A stretch of 64,000 bases of DNA from Azolla caroliniana (Eukaryota; Polypodiophyta): positions 11,904,001-11,968,000 of the forward strand of contig JBHGNT010000020.1 in NCBI GenBank assembly GCA_043228905.1. The letters are read 5' to 3'. The first letter of the stretch is position 1, and every line of letters starts with the position of its first letter. The notes below the pieces were generated by a model. The model saw nothing but the letters and a program-made list of their open reading frames with translations. It ran no database searches and was not told the origin of the DNA. A program made the position numbers and the translations under genes. This document shows positions 1-12,400 of this stretch, one piece after another.

Positions 1-1407
1 ATGGAACCATCCACTATATGTAGTTTGCATTCAGAATTATAATATATTTTTTTCATGCCAATGAAACTTATGATGATCTTGATGAGAACCGCCCTTAGAC
101 CTCGAACAAGAAGCATGATCTAGAATAATATGATTCAAGACACATTGTGCAAATTCATTTAAGACAAATGGAATAAACATAAATTGACACATGCGTGATA
201 TTCTCCATGCGCAATATTCTAATATTCGAGAATATGAAATGGCCCCAAGAATATTAAAAAACCATTCGTTTTGTAAAATAAATATAAAATATTTATTTAT
301 TTATTTAAATAAATTTATTTCACCAAAAAAAGAACAATTATTCATTAATAGATTATAGTGTCAAGAGAGTTTATAAAACTTATTTTAATTAATTAATTTT
401 TAAAAATCGAATATTTTTATATTTATTATACAAATATGATTAGTATGAACTTTGAAGATATGATTAGGTTAAAGTACTATTTTTAATGTCAAAATAAAAA
501 TATTCATAAATTTTGGGGGAATAAAAAGTGAGAAATTAATGAGTCTTTATTTTATTTTATTTATTTATTAAAAATAAAACGAATACTTATAACTTATAAG
601 TTATATATTTATTATAAAAATTTAGTAGTCTCAAATCCCCAAGTACCTCTTTTATTATCCCTATTTATTGTCAAGTTCCTTTTTTTTTATCCTAGGAAAT
701 TAAAAAAGACAGAGTTTTTTTTTTTTTTGACTTAAACGAATACTTGACCACCCATTCGTATAAGTATTCGTTTGCATTCGAATGGGAAACCCGACGAATG
801 TGAATATGTCAATCTATATTCTTGTAATAATCTTAGAACTTGGTGAATATGCATATCATGCTCCTTTTGCATCTTGGAAAAGATCAGGATGTCATCTAAG
901 ATAAATGAAAATTTAGAATTTTTTATCGTCCATAAAGAGGCTAGTTTTGACCTATTTGACTAGAGTATACATGTGTTGTTGATATGTGTCTCCTTCCTAA
1001 AAAGGGAATTCATACATTGAAGCACAAAGTCTCTATGCGTGAATACAACATACACATATGAGCTCAACCTTCAAGGTGGTGTCTTAAGTATGGCACTTAA
1101 GTTATCACTCCCTCTTAATATGTCATCATATCTTGAACGAGTTGCACTATATGCCGAGCATGTGAAGAGCAAGTGACATTCATCCTCTACCATGCCATCA
1201 TTGCATACTTTACATGCCTTCAAATTTGTTACATTTTGATACTATGATGCAACTTCAATACCTAACTTGTGAGATCAAGCGCCAAGTAGTGTGAAGACTC
1301 ATATTGATAATGAAATAAGGTTGGATACGATCAATAGGCATTCTTACCTTATGTCGAGACTTAGCTTCTGTTGAAGCTCCTTCTATAAACAGATAATACC
1401 CATTTAG
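1..1407. other. AT-rich intergenic DNA, no gene seen
   Basis: I see no coding region, RNA gene or intact transposon here. The first 800 bases are very AT-rich, with runs of TTTA and ATTT units and a poly-T stretch near 717-729. From about 800 to 1400 the composition is more balanced, but no long open frame or recognisable domain appears. Confidence 0.5.
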
Positions 1408-1653
1408 CTATGTAGTGTAACTAGATACCAAACCTTTCCGTTCTAGAAGGTTTGGTGTCCAATGAAGGACGTCCCATGGAACAAAACCTAATACAAAATC
1501 TTCATCTGCTGGGGTGATATCAACATAATTTTTGTAGTCCAAACCTTCGATAGATGGATAAAACAATTTTGGATTTTTTTCCAGATACCTGGTGCCTTTC
1601 TTTTTCGTTGCGGGAGCATAACTATCTGGACTATTACTCAATAGAAGATTCAA
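1408..1653 (-). CDS. unrecognised small ORF, 81 codons
   Basis: An open frame of 81 codons lies outside any recognised transposon. Its middle part has the composition of a folded globular protein (motifs such as LFYPSIEGLDY and FVLGFVPWDVLHW) rather than low-complexity sequence. I do not recognise the family. There is no signal peptide or membrane segment. It could be the last exon of a decayed gene or chance coding; no splice sites or neighbouring exons could be argued convincingly. Treat it as hypothetical. Confidence 0.15.
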   Translation of the reverse strand: MNLLLSNSPDSYAPATKKKGTRYLEKNPKLFYPSIEGLDYKNYVDITPADEDFVLGFVPWDVLHWTPNLLERKGLVSSYTT

Positions 1654-2044
1654 ATATGAATTATGACTTAGATAAATCGATTTGCGGTGTATAAAAAACG
1701 AGAAGCAAACTACTAGGTAGTGTTGGTTCTAGTATCAACAAAATCACTAAGAATAATGAGAAGTATCCTCATAGATTTCTCAATGTTTTGCTTCTTTACT
1801 AAACGATTGTTACCGAAGTTACTCGCCAAAAATTTGTGATAGATACGATCGATTATTACACCGAGAAGTTGAATTTAGGGTTGACATTTGCCATGTAGTA
1901 TTCTAGCTTTGTCCTCTTAGCACCTTCCCACTTTATCCTTAATGATTCCACAAACTTGTCCACAATCATTACATAATGCATATCATCGCATGAAAGCTCT
2001 AAAAGATCCATTACACCCTATATTCTGAACCATTTTTCAGTTGA

Positions 2045-2954
2045 CTTCTTAAAGAGCGATGAGCACTACATCTTCACCAAAACAACTCGAGATGGGTCTC
2101 GCATTTTCCTAATCATCTTCGTGGATGTCATGCTACTCTCCGTCCGGCTTGTTGAAGAGCTTGCTGATCTTGTTTGACAATTGCTATTGACGTTTGCTAT
2201 GAAGGACCTCGGTTTGGCGAGACACATTCTCAGGATGAAGATTAGCTGGCATCAGAATCAATGAAAACTATTCTTGTTGCAAGCTGACTATGTCGCTTGT
2301 GTCCTTGAACACTTCAACATGCAGTTAGCCAAATCTTCTTTGACCCCGCTCCCAATGAGACTTCCTGAAAACCGGTCTAGAGGGGGAAGATATGAAGTTG
2401 GTATCGTATGCATCGACAATCGACTCCCTGATGTACGCGATGGTCACGACACGACTTGACATTGCTCATGCTGTAGGCGTCGTTAGTAGATTCATGCATA
2501 ATCGTGGCCGATCGCATTGTAACACATTAAAGCATGTGTTCAGATACCTAATGGACACAAAAGACCATGGCATCCTATTCGGCCCGAACGATACTTCGAG
2601 CGTAGTCGGTTATACCGACTCAAATTTTGCCGGTTGTGTGTAAGTCAAAAATTGACAACCAAATATTGCTTTAAATTTGGCAATGAATATCAACGTCAAG
2701 AATATCACTTTGTTCAAAAGTCAAAACTTCAAGAGTGCACTGCTACGTCAACATCTGAGGCCGAATATGTAGCCACGTCCGACGTGGCAAAAGAGGCCTT
2801 ATGGCTCGGTCGGCTGGCGCACACGTTTCGACAAGTCAACTCCGACTCCGCTCTAGTTGTTTATAGTAACAATCAGGGTGTTGTTGCTCTGTCGAGAAAT
2901 TCTGTTCAACACAATGCCTCGAATCACATCGATGTGAGATATCACTTTGTTTAG
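2045..2954 (+). pseudogene. copia (family F) pol fragment: end of RT and RNase H
   Basis: Frameshifted remnants of a Ty1/copia polyprotein occur in the expected order. Around 2060-2160 is the end of the reverse transcriptase palm, in which the usual YVDD box reads FVDVML, so the catalytic pair is lost. It is followed by AMKDLGLARHIL (2197-2232), SLMYAMVTTRLDIAHAVGVVSRF (split here as SLMYAMVTTRLD and IAHAVGVVSRF, 2428-2496) and the RNase H region with GYTDSNFAG, TSTSEAEYVA and a degraded tail ending HIDVRYHFV. At least three frames are used, so it is not functional. It belongs with the LTR at 3346-3606. The upstream gag, protease and integrase parts are absent. Confidence 0.8.
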
Positions 2955-3345
2955 AACTATGTCATTTCAGGAAAATCGACATACCTAAGTTGATAATGTC
3001 GCAAATGGGATGACCAAATCTCTTCTGGTGGATTGATTCTGATCCCTTCGGCACCAAATGGGTGTAACAAAGAATCAACCCGATTGAGTCGGACATTCAG
3101 GATGGTTTCAGACAATCGGCAATTGGCAATCGGCATAGATGACTCGAGTTCAGACCCTCCGATTCCCTTTCGGAATAGTTGATTCTACTTTAGCTCTTCC
3201 AGCTTCGGTTGACCCGACCTCTTGTTCCCGGATATTGCTGATTCGGACAAAGGCTGCCTTGTTCAACAACCCTTTTAATAAATCTGTATTTTTTGTTTAT
3301 TCTCTTGATTACAAATTTTTGTTGTATACGCCCATTACGGGGGAG

Positions 3346-3606
3346 TGTCAAATACGGGAAATAATGGACATATTCACAATGTCCCATTTAGACATACTAG
3401 GTTTTAGGCTACTTATGTAAATAGTGGAAAGGGCAATTCCCTAAGTTAGGTAGTATTTAAACTGACTTTTGTAACCTAGTTGTGGGTTGTTGATAGTGTC
3501 ATTCTTGTATTGTAACTTTTAGAATAAGATTGTTACATTGTGTGCCTCCTCGATATTGCTTTAACTTGTTAACTTGGTGATCTTCTTAGCATAGATGTTA
3601 TCAACA
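3346..3606 (+). repeat. 3' LTR of copia family F
   Basis: A 261-bp sequence starts TGTCAAATACGG directly after a purine-rich tract (CGGGGGAG, 3338-3345) and ends GTTATCAACA, giving TG...CA termini. It sits in the right place to be the 3' LTR of the pol fragment just upstream. No second copy occurs in the window, so the right boundary rests on the CA terminus and on the start of family A sequence at 3607. Confidence 0.6.
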
Positions 3607-3612
3607 CAGGAA

Positions 3613-4240
3613 ATGGAAGAATCGTTCGGCGGCATGTTCAAGCTCACCGGCTCCAACTACTCAGTGTGGAAGTCGAAGATGAGGGATATGCTGGTGTTTA
3701 AAGATCTTTGGTTGCCGGTTTAGTTCGGGGACAAGAGACCAGATAAGATCGACGCCACAGTGTGGGAGGTGATGCACATGAAGACGACGGCATACATACA
3801 GTGCTTCATCGACATGAGTCTGTACAACAACTTCAATGAAGAAAGTAAGGCTCATGAACTCTAGGAGAAGATCAACATCATGTTCCAGAACAAGAATGCC
3901 ATTAATCGGGTTTCGGTATTCCGGAAGCTAGTGAGGCTCCAGTACCAGGACGACTCTAGTATAGCGGAGCACATGAATGCCTTCCAGGGACTAATCCACT
4001 AGGAAACCTTGTTGGAAGTACCTCTCGCCAATGAGGTACTCGCATTACTCCTGCTCGGTTCCCTCCTGGATAGTTGGGAGACGCTAGTTGTCACGTTGGG
4101 CAATGTCGGGCGGGAAGGAAAGTAGTTGTCCCTAGCAGCGGTAAAATCAAGTTTGCTAGATGAAGAAGCTCACTAGAAGGACTGGGAGTTCGGAACCGAT
4201 CCGAAGGCCTTGGTCACGGAAGATGACCACAATCGGGGAA
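3613..4240 (+). pseudogene. family A gag, N-terminal part, interrupted
   Basis: The frame opens with ATG at 3613 and reads the copia gag (UBN2-type) sequence GGMFKLTGSNYSVWKSKMRD, then MHMKTTAYIQCF and NNFNEESKAHEL. It is broken by TAG at 3721 and by further in-frame stops. The reverse-strand element at 8761-7915 encodes the same protein, which confirms the family. The coding sequence is cut at 4245 by that element and resumes at 9470 with the zinc-knuckle region. Gag would form the virus-like particle that packages the element's RNA. Confidence 0.8.
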
Positions 4241-4245
4241 GAGGC
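4241..4245. repeat. left target site duplication GAGGC of inner copia A
   Basis: GAGGC at 4241-4245 is repeated at 9465-9469, immediately outside both LTRs of the inner element. It is a perfect 5-bp duplication as expected for copia integrase, and it fixes both boundaries of the insertion. Confidence 0.9.
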
Positions 4246-4787
4246 TAAAAGGGAATACGGTTCCTTTGCTATGCTCGGCCACAACCGAGACGTCGTGTCA
4301 AGCACAGAAAACAGGGATGTGGAGAGATGTATCTACGCACGAAACAGTAAAGATGAGAGTGCACAGGATGTTATCGTGGAAAACCCAAATATGGGAAAAA
4401 CCATGGCAGCCCTCAGACTGCAGAATATCACTATATCAAGATTACAACAATGGGGCAAAGAGGCAACGACCTCTTGCTCCCTCGCTTCGCCACCAGGCGG
4501 TTACAACATAGGCAACAAACTCTGTATATCGCTCTCTTATGCACTGTACAGAAGTTACACCAATAACTTTATCATCATCACTATTAAGTTTGCCCTAGGT
4601 CATATTTATACTAATATGACTTTTGGGCTATTTACAAATATAGCCCCAATGGGCTCTCTGGAACATATTTACATATGTGTCCCTTCCATCTGATGAGAGG
4701 TTCTCACTGGGCCTGCAACATCCGGTTCTCACTGGGTCTTCCTTGCCGGGTACTCACTTCCCATCCGGAGGGACCTGTTTCCTAACA
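4246..4787 (-). repeat. 3' LTR of inner copia A (542 bp)
   Basis: In element orientation this runs from TGTTAGGAAACAGG (4787) to CCTTTTA (4246). It matches the 8793-9464 LTR but is about 130 bp shorter. The difference lies in the U3 block of CCGGTTCTCACCGGG-like repeats (4693-4755), where only one to two units remain. Confidence 0.9.
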
Positions 4788-4800
4788 AACTCCCCCTTCA

Positions 4801-7800
4801 CTCCGGCATGGGATGTCTTACTAGTCCGATCCGCTTCCGACATGCATCCAGCTTGTCGGGTATCAGTACTTTGGTCAGCATATCTGACCCGTTCTCGGCC
4901 GTGTGGATCTTCATCAGTGCGAACTCTCGATCTTCTACTCGCTTCCGAATCCAGTGATACCTACGTTGCGTTCTTAGCAAGGTGAATGACACTTTGACTG
5001 TCGCAATAGAGCTAGTATTCATCTTGCTGGATACCGAGCTCACCGATAAAGTCCTTCATCCATAATATTTCCTTGCCGGCTTCCACAACTGCCATGTACT
5101 CCGCCTCCGTGGTTGACAACGCAACCGTCTTCTGCAGCCTCGACTAGCACGAAACAACTCCCCCTGCATATGTCATTACATACCCGGATGTAGACCGGCT
5201 GGTATCCACATCAGCCGACATGTCCGAATCGGTAAAACCGTCAAGTTGAGGTTTACCGGAGCCGAATCTGAGACACATATTCGAAGTGCACTTCAAGTAC
5301 CGGAGTATCCATTTGACCACGTTCTAGTGCTCCTTGCCGGGATTGCTCATAAACCGGCTCACCACTCCAACTGCGTATCCAATATCCAGTCGAGTACACA
5401 CCATTGCGTACATTAAGCTCCCGACGGCAGAAGCATATGGAACCTTCATCATATCTGCCTTCTCTGCTTTCATCTTCGGGCTTTGCTTACCGGATAATCT
5501 GCAGTTTGCAGGGAGTGTCGATTCGACCGGTTTCGCTTCTAACAAGTTGAACCGCTGAAGCACCTTTTTCACGTATTTCTCCTGTGACAACCACAATTGC
5601 TTCTTTGACCGGTCCCGGATGATGTGCATCCCCAGTATCTGTCTTGCCAGGCCCAAGTCTTTCATTGCGAAAGTTCGGTTGAGAGCCTTCTTCAACATCC
5701 GTATTTTGGCTTGGTCCCATCCGATGATCAACATGTCGTCCACGTATAGAAAGAGTATCAGGAAGTCACCTCATTCAAACTTCTTCAGAAACACGCAGTG
5801 ATCGGCCTGCGTCTTGTGGTACCCTTGATCGGTCATGAAGGAGTCGAACTTCCGGTACCATTGTCGGGGATCCTGCTTCAGTCCGTACAGGCTCTTCTTC
5901 AACCGGAAAACCAGGTGCTCCTTCCCTTTCTCCACGAATCCTTCCGGTTGCTGCATGTAGATCTCCTCTTCGAGGTCACCATGAAGGAATGCCGTCTTCA
6001 CGTCCAGCTGCTCTACCTCGAGGTCCATGCTTGCCGCTATACTTAGCACCGTTCGGATTGAGGTCATCTTTACTACTGGGGCAAATATCTCGTCGAAGTT
6101 CACGCCCTTCTTCTGCTGGAACCCCTTCACCACGATCTTGGCTTTGCATCTCCTGGTTTCAACTTGTGCACCCACTTGTTTCGGAGTGCCCACTTTCCTT
6201 TCGACAACTCTACCAATTCGTGCGTATGGTTCTCATGCAGGGAATCCATCTCATCCTGCATGGCACTTAACCATTTGCGGCTATGGGCGTCACCCTTAGC
6301 TTCTTCGAAGCTTTCCGGCTCTCCCTCATCGGTCAACAGCACATGCTCTGCATCTGGAAATCTCCGGGGGGCCCTTCTCTCTTTGAGAGGATATCTCCGT
6401 CTTTGGCCTTTGGCAACCAGCTCCACTATTTGTCCTTCATCCGAATCCGATTCGGGGTCTTGGCCGGTTCCGATTTCAGTTTCATCTACTTCTTCGTCTG
6501 CTGGTTCGGTATCCTCACCGTAACCGGTTGGTTCCTCGAGTGTCAACCGGCTCTTAGCCGGGTGTGTCCGAATCTCATCGGAGTTCATTATCTTCTTCTC
6601 CGACTCCCAGTCGGCAAGAGTCTTGTTCTCCATGAAGATAATATCTCGGCTCCGGAAAGCCTTCTTGTCAACTGGATCGCACACTCGGTAGCCGAACTCA
6701 TCATCGCCGTATCCGAGGAATATACATGGCCGGGTCTTTGGATCCAACTTTCCTCTACGGTCCTTAGCAACATGCATGTATGTGAGACACCCGAACACCT
6801 TCAGATGCCGGTAGGAAACTTCCTTACTAGTCCACACCTTTTGCGGTGTGTCTCCATCCAAGGGCACCGAGGGTGATCTGTTTATCACATACGTCGATGT
6901 CGACAGCGCCTCAGCCCAAAACGTCTTGGGTAATTTTGCATGTGCCAGCATACTCCAGACCCTCTCTATTATGGTCCGGTTCATCCTCTCGGCCAGCCCG
7001 TTTAGTTCTGGCGTCTTCGGCACGGTAAATTCGAGCCGGATTCCCTTCGAGCGACAGTACTCCTCGAACTGCCCCCAGTATTCACCTCCATTATCTGCTC
7101 GAACCGCCTTCAGCTTCCAGACGGATTCTCTTTCCACTCTTGCGTGGAGCTCCTTGAAGACGGATAACACCTGACCATAATAGCCGGTGTGGCCCATAGC
7201 CTCCTGCTGTGGTCATCTATGAACGTCACGAAGTATTGCGATCCTGCATGTGACGTCGTGTCCACTTGACACACATCAGTATGCACCAACTCCAGTGGTG
7301 CATTACGTCTCATCGGTGACCTCGATCGGAAGGAGGTTCGGTTTTATTTACCGACTAGGCAGTTGGTGCACCTCTCAAGATGCACGTTCTTCACTGGAAT
7401 GAGGTTGTCATCGGCAAACCTCTTCATCCCCTTTATGCTCATGTGACACAGTCTCTTGTGCCACAACTCGCCGGCAGTGTCGGAAGCAACGTTCACTTCT
7501 TCTGGGCATAACCGGGCATTGATCAGGTACAATGTGTTGACCTTCCGGGCCCAAGCCACAATCAGGCTCCCTTTGGTGAACTTCATAACACCGTTCCAGA
7601 TGCTACCCATGTAGCCTTCATCATCTACCCGATCGGCTGATATCAGGTTCAGTCGAACCTTTGGAACGTGTCGGACATCCTTTAGCAGCAGCTTGCATCC
7701 GGTTGGTGTTGTCAACCACACTTCTCCTATGCCGACAATTCGGCATGTACCTTCATTCCCCATCCGGACACAACCGTGATCACCGGCTGTGTAGGATGAG

Positions 7801-7907
7801 AAGTATTTACGGTCTGGGGTAAGGTGGAACAATGCTCCGGAATCAACAACCCACGTTGTCTCATTGCCAGCAAGGTTCAACTCACTCTCCTCGGTGATGA
7901 GCATCAA
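4801..7907 (-). pseudogene. inner copia A pol: protease, integrase, RT, RNase H
   Basis: Reading leftwards, the aspartic protease shows WVVDSGALFHLT (near 7830), then the GAG-pre-integrase domain with ELWHKRLCHMS (7470-7430). The integrase core has FVTFIDDHSRRLWA (about 7235), VRADNGGEYW (7090) and ELNGLAERMNRT (7005). The RT has IVVKGFQQKKGVNFDEIFAP, QLDVKTAFLHGDLEEE and LYVDDMLIIG (about 5725-5765), and the RNase H region ends near 4801 with RRYHWIRKRVEDRE and ENGSDMLTKVL. Breaks include a frame change near 7200-7340, TGA just before the YVDD box (5771-5773), a stop at 5324 and several shifts in RNase H. It was once a complete copia pol of normal order. Confidence 0.88.
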
Positions 7908-7914
7908 CTCTTCT

Positions 7915-8761
7915 TCACTTGCCGCGATTACCGTCGTCCCCTGCCGTCGTCCCCTTCTTTACCGTTCCGGTCCGGTGTCCGCTTCGAATCAGTATCGTCG
8001 GTTTCCTTCTCTTTTCGGAAGTGCCAACAGTTCTTCTGGAAGTGTCCCGGCTTGCCGCAATAGAAGCAAGTAGGCCTCCCCCTTGACTTTGACCGTGTCC
8101 CCGACTTCTCCCGGTTCTGGGGACTACGGTTCCTTTGTCTTCCGCGTTCCGATTCGTTAATGAGCGCTTTGGAGTCGGAATTCGTATCCTTGTCTTCCGA
8201 CGCGCCTCCTCATCTAGCAAGCTCGAATTCACTCTTGCTAGGGATAACTGTTTCCCTTCTGGCCCGACGTTGCCCAAAGTGACAACCAACGTCTCCCAGC
8301 TATTTGGGAGGGAACCGAGCAGGAGTAGTGCTAGTACCTCATCGGCGAGAGGTACTTCTAATGATGTTGCCTGGTGTATCAGCCCCTGGAAGGCATTCAT
8401 TTGCTCCGCCATGCTGGAGCCATCTTGGTATCGGAGTCTTACTAGCTTCCAAAATACCGAAACCTGATTAACAACATTTTTGTTCTGAAAACATAATGCC
8501 GATCTTCTCCTAGAGCTCATGTGCCTTGCTCTCTTCATTGAAGTTGTTGTATAGACTCATGTCGATGAAGCACCGTATGTACGCCGTTGTCTTCATGTGC
8601 ATCACCTCCCATATTGTGGCATCGATTTTGTCCGGTCTCTTGTCCCCGAATTGAACCGACAACCAAAGATCTTTAACCACGAGCATGTCCCTCATCTTCG
8701 ACTTCCACACTGAATAGTTGGAGCCGGTGACCTTGAACATGCCTCCCAAGGAATTGTCCAT
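7915..8761 (-). pseudogene. inner copia A gag
   Basis: The start is ATG at 8761-8759, 17 bases downstream of the primer site. The N-terminal part matches the outer element's gag (GGMFKVTGSNYSVWKSKMRD). The frame shifts near 8520, then reads VFWKLVRLRYQDGSSMAEQM and LLLLGSLPNSWETLVVTLGN. A second shift near 8100 puts the CCHC zinc knuckle out of frame. The intact knuckle can be seen in the outer copy near 9535. Confidence 0.8.
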
Positions 8762-8777
8762 TTTTCTGTGTCGGTTT

Positions 8778-8789
8778 GCTCTGATACCA
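8778..8789 (-). other. primer-binding site for initiator tRNA-Met
   Basis: The minus strand reads TGGTATCAGAGC, complementary to the 3' end of plant initiator tRNA-Met, three bases inside the 5' LTR (LTR, ATC, site). This is the usual copia primer. Confidence 0.9.
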
Positions 8790-8792
8790 GAT

Positions 8793-9464
8793 TAAAAGGG
8801 AATACGGTTCCTTTGCTATGCTTGGCCACAACCGAGACGTCGTGTCAAGCACAAAAAACAGGGATGTGGAGAGATGTATCTACACACGAAACAGTAAAGA
8901 CGAGAGTGCACCGTATGTTAACATGGAAAACCCAAATATGGGAAAAACCAGGACAGCCCTCAAATTGCAGAATATCACTATATCAAGATTACAACAATGG
9001 GGCATAGAGGCAACGACCTCTTGCTCCCTCGCTTCGCCACCAGGCGGTTACAACAGAGGCAACAAACTTTGTATACCGCTCTCTTACGCACTGTACAGAA
9101 GTTACACCAATAACTCTATCATCATCACTATTAAGTTTGCCCTAGGTCATATTTATACTAATATGACTTTCGGGCTATTTACAAATATAGCCCCAGTGGG
9201 CTCTCTAGAACATATTTACATATGTGTCCCTTCCATCCGATGAGAGGTTCTCACCGGGCATTCAACATCTGGTTCTCACCAGGAACTCGTCATTCGGTTC
9301 TCACCGGGTCTTCCGTTGCCGGGTACTCGTCATCCGGTTCTCATCGGGTCTTTTGTTGCCGGGTACTCCACATCTAGATTCGGCCTTGGCCTATCGGCCT
9401 CAGCCGAGTTGCTAATCAACACTGTTCTTCTCACTTCCCATCCGGAGGGACCTGTTTCCTAACA
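8793..9464 (-). repeat. 5' LTR of inner copia A (672 bp)
   Basis: It runs in element orientation from TGTTAGGAAACAGG (9464) to TTCCCTTTTA (8793), adjoining the primer site. Its U3 (about 9240-9375) holds about four imperfect units built on GGTTCTCACCGGG and GCCGGGTACTCGTCAT. Homologous LTRs are at 4246-4787, 12896-13412 and 28272-28935. Confidence 0.9.
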
Positions 9465-9469
9465 GAGGC
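9465..9469. repeat. right target site duplication GAGGC
   Basis: Identical to 4241-4245. The outer gag resumes at 9470. Confidence 0.9.
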
Positions 9470-12400
9470 CGGTATCGGAGTCCCCAAAACCGGGACAAGT
9501 CGGGGATGAGGTCAAAGTCAAGGGGGAGGCCTACTTGCTTCTATTGTGGGAAGCCAGGGCACTTCCAGAAGAATTGTCAACATTTCTGGAAAGAGAAAGA
9601 AACCGGCACCACCGATTCGAAGAAGTGTTCGGACCGGAGAGGCCCGGATCGGAAAGGAATGTCGACGATCGTGACAAGTGAAGAAGTACTGATGCTCATT
9701 ACCGAGGAGAATGAGCTAAACCTTGTCGGTGACGAGATAACGTGGGTTGTCGATTCCGGAGCGTCGTTCCACCTGACACTAGACCGGAGGTGCTTCTCAT
9801 CCTACGCGGCCAGAGATCACGGGTGTGTCCTGATGGGAAATGAAGGTACATGCTGAATTATCGGAATAGGAGATGTGTTGTTGACGACATCAACCGTATA
9901 CAAGTTGCTGCTGAAGGATGTCCGACGCGTTTCGGAGGTTCGACTGAACCTGATATCAGCTGGTCGGCTAGATGATGAAGGCTACATGGGTAACATCTGG
10001 AATGGAGTCATGAAGTTCAGCAAGGGAAGCTTGATTGTGACTTGAGCCCGGAAGATCAACACGCTATATTTGATGCATGCCCGGATATGCCGGGAAGAAG
10101 TGAATGTAGCATCCGACCTGTCAGTGAGTTGTGGTACAAGAGGTTGTGTCATATGAGCCAGAAGGGGATGAGAAGGCTTGCCGAAGATAACCTCATTCTG
10201 GAGGTGAAAGACGTGCAACTTGAGAAGTGCACCGATTGCTTGGCCGACAAGCAAAAACGAACCTCCTTCCGGACAAGACCTATGATGAGACGGAATGCAC
10301 CATTGGAGCTGGTGCATATCGATGTGTCAAGTGGACATGAAGTCACATCCCAGATCGCAGTACTTCACGACATTCATAGATAACCACAACCAGAAACTAT
10401 GGGTCTCACCGTTGAAGTCAAAGGATCAGGTGCTCTCCGTCTTCAAGGAGCTCCATGCGAGAGTGGAAAGAGAAATTGTTCGGAAGCTGAAGGCAGTTTG
10501 AGCTGATAACGGAGGAGAAACCAGGGGCAGTTTGAGGAGTACTGTCAATCGAAGGGAATCCGGCTCGAATTTACCGTGCCGAAGACGCCGGAATTGAACG
10601 GGTTGGCTGAATGGATGAACCGGACCGTGATGGAGAGAGTTCGGAGCATGCTGGCACATGCAAAATTACCCAAGAAGTTTTGGGATGAGGCGCTGATGAC
10701 GATGACCTATGTGATAAACAGATCACCCTTAGCACCCTTGGAAGGAGGCTCACCGTAGAAAGTATGGACCAGTAAAGATGTATCTTACCGATATTTGAAG
10801 GTGTTTGGGTGTCTCACCTATGTGCATGTTGCAAAGGACAAGAGAGCAAAGCTATATCCGAAGTCTAGAACATGCATATTCCTTGGATACGGTGATGATG
10901 AGTTCGGTTACCTGGTGTGGGATCTGGTTGACAAGAAGGTGTTTGGAGTCGGGACATAGTCTTCATGGAAGACAAGACCATTGCTGACTGGGAGTCGGAG
11001 AAGAAGAACTCTGGATAATCCAATGAAAACCGGTTTGAGGACACAAGGACCTACCCGGTTGAAAACCGGATGTTGATTGGCAACCGGAGGACACTCGACG
11101 AACCGGCCGGTTTCGGACAAGAAACCGAACCGACCGAAGAAGAAGAAGAGGAAGAAGACACAGGAACCAGACAAGATCCTGAATCGGATTCGGATTCAGA
11201 ACAAATGGAGGAACCGGTTGCTGAAGACCAAAGACGGAGATACACTCTTCGAGAGAGAAGAGCCCCTCGGAGATTTCCGGATGTAGAGCATGTATTGCTA
11301 ACCGATGAGGGGGAGCCAGAAAGATTCGAAGAAGCAAAGAAAGACACCCACAACCACAAGTGGTTGAGTGCATGTAGAACGAGATGGATTCCTTGCATGA
11401 GAACCACACATATGAACAGATGGAGTTGCTGAAAGGGAAGAGAGCACTCTGGAACAAGTGGGTGTACAAGCTGAAACAGGGAGATGTCGGAAACACGCCG
11501 AGATACAAAGCCCGAATTGTAGTGAAGGGTTTCCAGCAGAAGAAGGGAGTAGACTTCGATGAGATCTTTGCCCCGGTAGTAAAGATGACATCCATTCAGA
11601 CGGTGTTAAGCATAGCAGCAAGCATGGACTTCGAGGTAGAGCAACTAGACATCAAGGTGACATTCCTACATGGTGACCTCGAAGAAGAGCTCTACATGCA
11701 TCAACCGGAAGGATTTGAGAAGAAAGGGAAGGAGCACCTGGTGTGCCAGCTGAAGAAGAGCTTATACGGATTGAAGCAAGCTCCCTGACAATGGTACTGG
11801 AAGTTCGACTCCTTCATGACCGACCAAGGGTACCACAAGATGCAGGCCAATCACTACGTGTTTGTGACGAAATTTGATGGAGGAGATTTCTTGATACTCC
11901 TCCTATATGTGGATGATATGCTGATTGCCGGATGAGACCAAGGCAAGATTTGGATGCTGAAGAAGGCTCTGAACCAGACCTTCTCAATGAAAGACTTGGG
12001 TCCGGCAAGACAGATATTGGGAATGCACATAATCCGGGACCGGTCGAAGAAGTTGTTGTGGTTGTCACAAGACAAGTATGTGACAAAGGTGCTTCAACGG
12101 TTCAACATGTCGAAGGCAAAACCGGTCGGATCGACACTTCCAGAAAACCGCAAGCTATCTAGAAAACAAAGCCCGAGGACAAAGGCGGAGAAGATGGATA
12201 TGATGAAGATACCATATGCTTTTGCCATCGGGAGCTTGATGTACGCAATGGTATGTACCCGATCGAATATTGGATATGCAGTCAGAGTGGTGAGCCGGTT
12301 CATGAGCAATCCCGGAAAAGAGCACTGGAATGCAGTCAAGTGGATACTTCGGTACTTGAAAGGCACCTCGAGTATGTGCTTCCGGTTCGGCTCTGGTAAA

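Larger units (their letters stand above)
4246..9464 (-). mobile_element. inner copia element of family A, complete structure, coding broken
   Basis: A 5.2-kb minus-strand Ty1/copia element with two LTRs (5' LTR 8793-9464, 3' LTR 4246-4787). Its primer site complements initiator tRNA-Met (TGGTATCAGAGC, 8778-8789), and a purine tract reads AGTGAAGGGGGAGTT at 4788-4802. It is bounded by target duplications GAGGC. It lies head-on inside the gag of a sibling. The LTR ends in its own orientation are TG...TA, not TG...CA; both LTR copies share TA, so this is not a private mutation. Internal stops make it non-autonomous now. Confidence 0.92.
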
